64,000 bases of DNA from Bugulina stolonifera (lineage: Eukaryota > Bryozoa > Gymnolaemata > Cheilostomatida > Bugulidae): NCBI GenBank assembly GCA_935421135.1, contig OW285196.1:2699001-2763000 (forward strand), read 5' to 3'. The notes under the pieces are model-generated. The model saw only the letters and a list, made by a program, of their open reading frames with translations, searched no databases and was not told the DNA's origin. Made by a program: the position numbers and the translations under genes. Every line of letters starts with the position of its first letter. The stretch's first letter is position 1. Below are positions 55,857-64,000 of this stretch, one piece after another.

Positions 55857-57865
55857 GTGAGGTTAGTTGTTGGATTTTAATAAGGTATTACCATTCGTAC
55901 ATATAATTGTTTATTACATTCTACATGCTTATGTCAACTACATAGTTGTTACTGCTCACACATACTACTTTGTACATATTTTATATACATGTACCGTATA
56001 TGTAAGTTTAACACGTATAGTATGTTATACTGTTCAACATATTACTATAATGTACTTACAATGCAGTTTGCTCTACAGGGGATTGAGTGATGTCTGGTAA
56101 TTTGTGTGTCCTGTAAACTGGTGAATTATGCAATTCCTGATGTTCTGTCCCAATGGATATTTTCTTTGTCAAGTCTGAATGTACATTGTAAGTTATATGG
56201 TTGCAATTGAATAACTCAATATGTTTTGTTATAGCATTACACATGTATGTGTGAGGTAGTCATTACTAAAGTAAAATGTGTACTAATATACAGCATAATG
56301 TACATGTAGACTGTATGTAGGCTGCCTCACTGGTGTGTACTTCTCAGAAGGAAGTACTGAGGAGTAGTCGACATAGACTGATACTTGTCCACTCGTTTAA
56401 CTTTAGTCAATTGATACTAAATGTTACAGATAACCTCTGTGTGAGAAACCTCAACAGAAGACCAATTGATCAGTGTGTAGCATCATTCACTCCACCATCA
56501 TTAGTCAATAGACAGCCTAAAGATGCACTGAGAAACCCAAACTCCGTGTCCAATTGGTTAATATTCTAATAATCAGCCCCGATACTATCAACTTTAAAAC
56601 TCAAGGCTCTCTCTACTTTCAACGCCAACCTCCAACTCAGCAGTAGGTGAGTACTTGCATGGTTAAATATAAATGCTGCAGTACAGCTACTAACACGTAC
56701 AATGTACACAATTTACAACCTTGATATATACAATGTAGATATTATATTGTATATACATATACATGTACATGTACATACTAGGTATATGGTATGAGCTACT
56801 ACTCTGCACTATCTATACAATGCACTGCAATATTTCAGACGACAACAAATATCTGACTCAGTAATTATCTAATAGACCTGTGGCACCTCAGTGACTTTAT
56901 GTCTTCAACCACCTGGATGTAAATAGCTACATGTATGACGTAGTGCACCTGCTCATCTAGAACGCAATGATAGCTACAGATAGTATGCTCAGACATTGTG
57001 GAGATTTAGTTTAGCTCTACCATGTCATTGGCTCATAGAAAGAACTTGGCTCACTTTGAGCACTAGGTTAGTTTGGGCAAAGAACCACTTTGAAAATTTC
57101 AATTACATGTAGAACTAGGACGTTCTGAAAACGGTCATTTGGAAAGCAACCAGTCCAAAACTGTGTAGATTGCATTTAGTAGAGCACAACTCAGAAATAA
57201 TTTATTATTTTTAGTGTTCTACATGTTAGTTAGTATTAAAAACAAAGGAGATAAATTAGTTGAAAGTTGGGGTTTAGGATTTGACGGTTCAACGTCCCGT
57301 TTCAAATTGGCATTTTCGAAAAGTCGTAAATTCTTTCACTACCAATCATAAGTACTAGGAGTCTAACAAAACCGTTCATCAAATTGATGTATATTAGTAT
57401 GTTGCATACTTACAATAAAGTGACTATCATTCTGTAGCTCTTTCTCCAGATGTGAGTTAGCCCAAGTATACTTAGAATGCAGTGAGGTAGACAGACTGCA
57501 CATGGGCAATGACACACACAAGGAGGGTGGAGTTGTACTGCAAGCAATGACTTGACCTCGATAGGGATGATTTGTACACCGCCTGCATGCATAAGCTAAG
57601 ACAATGAAGATACAGTTGGAGTTTGACGGCCCATTGAACTCCTGCAGTTTGTATCACTCCTAGACAGGTGCATATATTTAAACTGTAAATTAGTTACCTA
57701 TTTCTAATCATATGTACTCATGTCTCATACTCTCAATGAAGGGCATGACTGTCATACATATAACGCTGCTCATGGCGGTTTTTCCTCATATAATATTTTC
57801 ACATGGATCCAAAGAAGATTCTAAGCTCTATCTACATCTACATCTACATGATTGTGTATGTTATC
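55655..57865 (+). repeat. 2.2-kb tandem duplication, copy 1
   Basis: Spans the last exon of the tail-anchored gene and the first exon of the next gene. Copy 2 is 57866-58505 plus 62354-63923, with the transposon removed. At the join, ...GTTATCAT runs into ATTAATAAAACG with a 2-3 nt microhomology. Copies differ by scattered substitutions and small indels, so the duplication is fairly recent. Confidence 0.9.
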
Positions 57866-57945
57866 ATATTAATAAAACGTCTTGTAAATTGCCTTTTGCT
57901 AACACTACAGGAATTAGTTGTGATACCACAGTGTCAATAATCTAG
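57712..57945 (+). pseudogene. truncated first exon of the downstream gene (duplication copy 1)
   Basis: Same start as 63767 (ATG, then MKGMTVIHITLLMAVFPH), but after CVCYH the duplication join changes the sequence. The frame then runs on into the 5' part of copy 2 and stops at 57943-57945. It keeps the upstream region of the intact copy, so it might still be transcribed as a chimeric peptide. Confidence 0.5.
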
Positions 57946-57968
57946 TAAATATTGAATACGTTTTACAG

Positions 57969-58067
57969 AGAAGCAAAAAGATACTAAAAATGGCAGCCTG
58001 GGGTATTGGTGCCACGGCCACTTTGGGGGCGGCAGCTTATTTAGGCTACCGTCTCCTACGGCGGTAG
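57969..58067 (+). pseudogene. duplicated last exon of the tail-anchored gene
   Basis: 99 nt with an intact acceptor TTTTACAG, open frame and TAG, encoding the same anchor as 55758-55856 except Thr to Ala (ACC/GCC) in GATTT/GATAT. It could serve as an alternative terminal exon if the first copy and its polyadenylation site were skipped; otherwise it is a silent duplicate. Confidence 0.6.
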
Positions 58068-58734
58068 GTGAGGTTAGTTGTTGGATTTTAATAAGGTATT
58101 ACCATTCGTACATATAATTGTTTATTACATTCTACATGCTTATGTCAACTAAATAGTTGTTACTGCTCACACATACTACTTTGTACATATTTTATATACA
58201 TGTACCGTATAATATGTAAGTTTACCACGTATAGTATGTTATACTGTTCAACATATTACTATAATGTACTTACAATGCAGTTTGCTCTACAGGGGATTGA
58301 GTGATGTCTGGTGATTTGTGTGTCCTGTAAACTGGTGAATTATGCAATTCCTGATGTTCTGTCCCAATGGATATTTTCTTTGTCAAGTCTGAATGTACAT
58401 TGTAAGTTATATGGTTGCAATTGAATAACTCAATATGTCTTGTTATAGCATCACACATGTATGTGTGAGGTAGTCATTACTAAAGTAAAATGTGTACTAA
58501 TATACTAGTCCATCAGCCAACCATCAAAAAGTGGCTTAGTTTTTGAAGTTCGCTCCTGACCTCTCCAGTCTACACAAATTTTTGGCTCCAAAGTAAACAA
58601 GACCTGAATTTTATGATTCTGGAAACTAACCCTCTGAAATATGTTGACGAAGACCTCAAATTTTAGGTCAAAGTTCACCTCCTCAGCAAAAATTGCCATT
58701 ATTTGCCATTTTTTGTGGTTTACAAACCTTCTGG

Positions 58735-59045
58735 CAATAAATCCACAATGCATGGGCTTTTCATATTTAAACATAATGTTACCACAAGCAGTCCAATGCT
58801 CTGTGTCAAATTTTATGAGTGTCAGTTCAAAATTTTTATAATGAAGAGAAAAATTGCTTCGTTACAGAGGGAATAATTCCTTATAATAGAAAACCCTCTG
58901 GCACTAAATCCATAATGCACAGGCTCTTCATATTTAAAATTGATGCTACCACAAGCAGTCTGGCTCTCCATACCAAATTTCATGAGTGTCAGCCCAAAAG
59001 CTTTATGATTAATATATAAATTCCTTCGATACAGAGGGGGATAAT
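58735..59045. repeat. diverged tandem repeat, about 180 bp x 2, in the transposon
   Basis: Two units share AATCCA-AATGCA-GGCT-TTCATATTTAAA, TACCACAAGCAGTC and ATGAGTGTCAG, then TACAGAGGG-ATAATTCCT. The similar minus-strand ORFs at 58505-58774 and 58822-59112 follow from this repeat and are not convincing genes. Confidence 0.7.
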
Positions 59046-61765
59046 TCCTAAAAAACAGCAAATCATTGAAATTTCCACTAACTGCAGAGATTTTTGGTGT
59101 TATCGTAAACAAGGCCCCAATTTTATCATTCTAGAATAGTTTGACAATGACCCTCTTCGTATTTAAGGATGCTGTTACTACATTCAGTGCAATAATCTGT
59201 GCATAATAACATGATAACCTGCGCAGACTTTCTACGGAGAGCAACGTCTCTTTTGTTACAGCGGAAATAACACGTAAAATAATCACTCATGAAGATTTTA
59301 GAATTTTATAAACATTTATTGTTATTTGCTGACCTTCCAAATATACTCTAGTGCTGTTCTACTGTATCTATTTGAGAACTTATGAGCCATTAGTGTATCT
59401 TGTAATGTAGTTTCAGCATCAGCCCAGCAATTGTAAGATAACATTGATGTACTTTATTACAATTAAAGATACAGGTTAGGTAATATATTATATTTAGTGA
59501 CAAAGCATACAATATATGCAAAAACCCATAACATGACATGACCTCTACGTATATTACCCACTTGCAGGGACAATAAGAACTAGAGCTAATAGAGTGAGTT
59601 CGAAGGAACATGTGCTGTACCATGAAACTAAAAAATTAATTATAATTTGATTCAGTAAGATACAGACAACCTAACACAGGCACAAAATATGACATGCATA
59701 TAAATTTACAAATTAGAATTTAGGCTAAACTTACAATTAATATACAGGCATACAAGTATCTATATATCATCTGGTACTGTGTACTTGCATATTTTGGTCT
59801 TCTTACAGGAGCAACAGACAGTATGTAACATGTCAGTTTAAATAGTTTCACCACTAAATAACTTTGTAGGTGAGATCTAATACCTCTCATCCATAGTTAA
59901 CAGGGCGAGGTACTTCCATCCTCAGTTTATAGACTCTTGTACAAATTGCAGCAACATAATTGGCATGGGTAGCACAAATCTTCAGTAACGACTTACGTGG
60001 TGGGGAAAGGTGACTTGTCCCACCACTAGTTATGAAACGTGTAAATCCAAGTGCATTGACAGATTTTCTGTGCTCAGGTAGATGATTAGGGTAACTTCTT
60101 CGAATACAAATAACGTTTAATAATTTGAAACTTTGTTTCACTAGGTATATGGAGTGTCATACTGCACACTAGGAATACAAGGTTATACAGCAATTGTGGT
60201 ACCGTTTTGTTCAGTCTTCGGGTGTTCAGTGGCCATGTGGTACTTGATTTCGTTTGGTTGATAGCATTTGAAATACCTATACTAGCCTACTTCAATGATA
60301 GCTCCTTCAAGAATCACCATCATAGCTGTCATCATCACCGTCGATGGTACTGTATGCTGCTGAGGTTGATCGTAATTTAGTTGAGGTAGTAACACGGCAA
60401 CATTGTTTCTAGCCAGTCCGCCCTAGCAAAAGACAAAGATACGCAAACTCATCTAATTTTTTTGAAAGATGTTCTCAAGAGTATGATTTGCTAAACAACA
60501 AATTAGATCTTTTTTTACCCTTCATAATGTAAACGTATGTGCGCGAGCTCATAATTTAAATTTATGCATGTTTGAACATAAGGGAGAAAAGTGAAGAGTT
60601 CTGCTTCAAGGAATTATTACATGTATATATCATTCATCAAAAATATTTTCTGATATAGCCCCTTGCATTGGCAGTAAGAACATACCTACTAAGGCAAGGT
60701 CTGTCCGCATGCTTGCTGTGTATATCTTGTAACGTTGGTATGGATACGCATGCCTTATCACCCACCAATCACATCTTCAAGGCTTCTTTTCAGCAATGCA
60801 ACTTGCACCTAAAACAGCAAGAGTTTTACAACTGTAGGTAATAAAATATAAATGTGCTGGTCCAGAAACAAAGAATTATTCTAGGGTGTAGATGGAAAAA
60901 TATTTGTAGAACAATAATAGGAGTGGAAGGGCTGTGTGCATGTGAAATAACAGAAGGGCAAACATAACTGCAGCCTTCGCCGTGAAATTACTGCCACAGT
61001 TTTAATGCTAGTATCTTCCAGAAAATATCTAGTAAACATGGAACATAACTACAACCTAGATTAGACTACTTGAACATTACCCTTAATTATATACATTAAA
61101 ATCAAAATGAAATTGAAATCCATATTGCATTGCTAGGTAAAACATAGGCCTACTATAGCAGTCTTGCTACACTATAACATAATGATAATAACAGAATAAC
61201 ACAATACAGGACTACATTTAGTATAATTTTGTATACATATCTATAACCATAACAAATAATTATACATGTGTATTTAAAACTACATTTAGGCTATTTTATA
61301 AATTTCTTGTGGATCAAGATCATGCAAAGAATTTTGCTGATTGCGATCAACTTCATCACATTTAATTATATCATTATAAAAATATTATATTGAGTAATTA
61401 TAACAGATTTGTGACGAGGTATGAGCATAATTCACATGGCAATGGAATAAGCAATAAGAATTTTATAAAATAAAAATGATAATTATTATTAATTATAATT
61501 ATATTATGGATAAATACATGTTTCCACTAAAAAGTAATTGCCATAAATTACAATGAATAATTAAATTGGGTAAACTTAAATTCTTATCCATGTCACAAAA
61601 TGAAGTTCAATTTTTTCAACAAACTAGCTACTAACTATTACTATAACTATTGAATATAGTCTTTCTCCTAGTCAGTCACATACCTTTTCCAGAGAAACTG
61701 ATGTCATATTTAGCCTTTGGTTACTAGTGATTCTCATAGTAGACCTCTATTATGTGTTGTGAACC

Positions 61766-61874
61766 CTAGAGTCAGAGTGAGTTAACTCTCAGCTCAAGCT
61801 TAGTTTGAGCTGAGAGTTAACTCACTCTGACTCTAGCTACTGACAAGGAGTTAGTTTGAAACTAACTCCTTGTC
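61766..61874. repeat. two adjacent perfect hairpins inside the transposon
   Basis: Hairpin 1 has arms 61766-61797 and 61805-61836 (32 bp each, perfect, 7-nt loop). Hairpin 2 has arms 61842-61857 and 61859-61874 (16 bp each, 1-nt loop). Confidence 0.9.
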
Positions 61875-63766
61875 TAATGTCTAGCTGTCTGTTTCCATAA
61901 TTCAATGAATATCTATGTCAATATTTATTTAGAGAACAGTTTGTCGGTCTTTGGATGCTCCATTTAACTCTCAAGATAACCAATATGGAGAACTGAATGA
62001 ATTTATCATTACACATTTGCTACAAAAGTTGCCAAATCTAGTATCCAGTAGGTTTCCAGCTACTCACTTTCTTAGATAATTTATCAAAATGACAGGAAGT
62101 GCATGCAACTGACCAATGAAAGTTGGCGTAGGGGGATTCTAACATTTTCTAACAGCAAGTAAGGAGCAGACAACTCTAATTTTAAAAATTTCGAAAAAAT
62201 TAAATTTTCACCTTTTTGTCAAGTGATTTCGAGGGGTTAGTAAGTGGATTTGAATTGCCCATGTTTTAATCTATCTGTACACAAAAAATTGTGTAGATTG
62301 GAGAGGTCAGGAGCGAAAAGTCATAATTTTGCTGCTTGGCTGATGGACTATACAGCATAATGTACATGTAGACTGTATGTAGGCTGCCTCACTGGTGTGT
62401 ACTTCTCAGAAGGAAATACTGAGTAGTAGTCGACATAGACTGATACTTGTCCACTCGTTTAACTTTAGTCAATTGATACTAAATGTTACAGATAACCTCT
62501 GTGTGAGAAACCTCACAGAAGACCAATTGATCAGTGTGTAGCATCATTCACTCCACCATCATTAGTCAATAGACAGCCTAAAGATGCACTGAGAAACCCA
62601 AACTCCGTGTCCAATTGGTTAATATTCTAATAATCAGCCCCGATACTATCAACTTTAAAACTCAAGGCTCTCTCTACTTTCAACGCCAACCTCCAACTCA
62701 GCAGTAGGTGAGTACTTGCATGGTTAAATATAAATGCTGCAGTACAGCTACTAACACGTACAATGTACACAATTTACAACCTTGATATATACAATGTAGA
62801 TATTATATTGTATATACATGTACATGTACATACTAGGTATATGGTATGAGCTACTACTCTGCACTATCTATACAATGCACTGCAATATTTCAGACGACAA
62901 CAAATATCTGACTCAGTAATTATCTAATAGACCTGTGGCACCTCAGTGACTTTATGTCTTCAACCACCTGGATGTAAATAGCTACATGTATGACGTAGTG
63001 CACCTGCTCGTCTAGAGCGCAATGATAGCTACAGATAGTATGCTCAAAGATTGTGGAGACTTAGTTTAGCTCTACCATGTCATTGGCTCATAGAAAGAAC
63101 TTGGCTCACTTTGAGCACTAGGTTAGTTTTGGCAAAGAACCACTTTGAAAATTTCAATTACATGAAGAACTAGGACGCTCTGAAAACGGTCATTTGGAAA
63201 GCAACCATTCCAAAACTGTGTAGATTGCATTTAGTAGAGCACAACTCAGAAATGATTTATTATTTTTAGTGTTCTACATGTTAGTTAGTATTAAAAACAA
63301 GTGAGATAAATTAGTTGAAAGTTGGGGTTTAGGATTTGACGGTTCAACGGCCCGTTTCAAATTGGCATTTTCGAAAAGTCGTAAATTCTTTCACTACCAA
63401 TCATAAGTACTAGGAGTCTAACAAAACCATTCATCAAATTGATGTATATTAGTATGTTGCATACTTACAATAAAGTGACTATCATTTTGTAGCTCTTTCT
63501 CCAGATGTGAGTTAGCCCAAGTATACTTAGAATGCAGTGAGGTAGACAGACTGCACATGGGCAATGACAAACACAAGGAGGGTGGAGTTGTACTGCAAGC
63601 AATGACTTGACCTCGATAGGGATGATTTGTACACCACCTGCATGCATAAGCTAAGACAATGAAGATACAGTTGGAGTTTGACGGCCCATTGAACTCCTGC
63701 AGTTTGTATCACTCCTAGACAGGTGCATATATTTAAACTGTAAATTAGTTACCTATTTCTAATCAT

Positions 63767-63961
63767 ATGTACTCATGTCTCATACTCTCAATGAAGGGCA
63801 TGACTGTCATACATATAACGCTGCTCATGGCGGTTTTTCCTCATATAATATTTTCACATGGATCCAAAGAAGATTCTAAGCTCTATCTACATCTACATCT
63901 ACATGATTGTGTATGTTATCATAGTGTAATAGACAGCACCAATACTACAGGTGGCTGGTAA
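63767..63961 (+). CDS. short secreted-peptide ORF or first exon of the next gene
   Basis: 64 codons from ATG 63767 (a second ATG at 63791 gives a more typical leader). MKGMTVIHITLLMAVFPHIIFSHG is a plausible signal peptide, then SKEDSKLYLHLHLHDCVCYH, ending STNTTGGW with TAA at 63959. A donor-like GTAATG starts at 63957, so this may be a first exon spliced to sequence beyond the window. CATATATTTAAA at 63725-63736 is a TATA-like element about 35 bases upstream. The region up to 63923 is duplicated at 57712-57865. Confidence 0.4.
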   Translation: MYSCLILSMKGMTVIHITLLMAVFPHIIFSHGSKEDSKLYLHLHLHDCVCYHSVIDSTNTTGGW

Positions 63962-64000
63962 TGTACAATACTACCAAGTAGTAACAAGAGTTAACTGTGT

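Larger units (their letters stand above)
58506..62350. mobile_element. DNA transposon, 3845 bp, probably non-autonomous
   Basis: Inverted ends TAGTCCATCAGCC...GGCTGATGGACTA, with similarity continuing inward over about 70 bp (CTCCTGACCTCTCCA-TCTACACAA on both sides). Flanking TAC at 58503-58505 and 62351-62353 is single in the empty site of duplication copy 1, so the target duplication is 3 bp. I find no transposase; short ORFs have no recognisable domain. A 3-bp duplication is compatible with PIF/Harbinger-like elements, but TAC is not their usual TWA, so the superfamily is open. Confidence 0.8.
57866..63923 (+). repeat. 2.2-kb tandem duplication, copy 2 (interrupted by a transposon)
   Basis: The two parts 57866-58505 and 62354-63923 add up to about 2210 bp, the same as copy 1. 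Copy 1 provides the empty site for the insertion (AATATACAGCATAATG at about 56287-56302). Confidence 0.9.

Noticed and set aside
56333..56569. 78-codon ORF in duplication copy 1
   Set aside because: The corresponding copy 2 has a 1-base deletion (CCTCAACAG versus CCTCACAG) that breaks it, so no coding constraint is evident.
57410..57657. Minus-strand ORFs beginning MHAGGVQ and MIQTAGVQ (also at 63465-63712)
   Set aside because: Present in both copies only because the DNA is duplicated; they overlap each other in different frames and show no domain.

Overview
The window is metazoan nuclear DNA. It is AT-rich, its genes are cut into many small exons with GT..AG introns, and it is loaded with eukaryotic transposable elements. 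I infer a marine invertebrate, most likely a sponge (demosponge) or another early-branching animal. The signs are a multidomain adhesion protein of SVEP1 type, short phase-1 introns and a constantly recurring TACATGTA palindrome. The phylum is inference only.

Layout. Bases 510-935 (+) hold the last two exons of a gene whose product ends in an AT-hook. Bases 2322-30772 (+) hold a complete 31-exon gene. Its exons sum to 4629 nt (1542 codons plus stop) with consistent phases, and the domain order (vWA, Cys-rich/ephrin-receptor-like, 3 CCP, 2 HYR, CCP, ephrin-receptor-like repeats, 6 EGF, pentraxin) is that of the N-terminal half of SVEP1. Its third intron carries a 9357-bp Polinton/Maverick-type element (3777-13133) with 544-bp inverted repeats and a perfect 6-bp target duplication. 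The element encodes a protein-primed-type DNA polymerase B that has lost the palm motif C region, plus a divergent spliced gene on the other strand, and these are separated by a giant inverted array of 31-bp repeats. Another intron holds a dead LINE on the minus strand.

Bases 32746-52163 are a nest of LTR retroelements. They include copies of a ~665-bp LTR-like family (A), one split by a TA-flanked MITE and one split by a complete but broken Ty3/Gypsy element (C, 40599-45170). They also include a 4.8-kb LTR element (B, 34981-39771) that carries Gag and a retropepsin but no reverse transcriptase, with a canonical -1 frameshift site at the gag/pro overlap. Bases 45483-51498 are mostly empty of recognisable genes.

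Bases 52893-55856 (+) hold the last six exons of a gene for an unrecognised protein with a C-terminal membrane anchor. Its last exon and the first exon of the next gene (a short signal-peptide ORF, 63767-63961) lie inside a 2.2-kb tandem duplication (55655-57865 and 57866-63923). The second copy is interrupted by a 3845-bp DNA transposon (58506-62350).

How the parts relate: the host genes look independent (an extracellular matrix/adhesion protein, an AT-hook protein, a tail-anchored protein). Most of the remaining structure comes from mobile elements inserting into introns, into each other and into a recent duplication. Target-site duplications let the order of several insertions be read directly.
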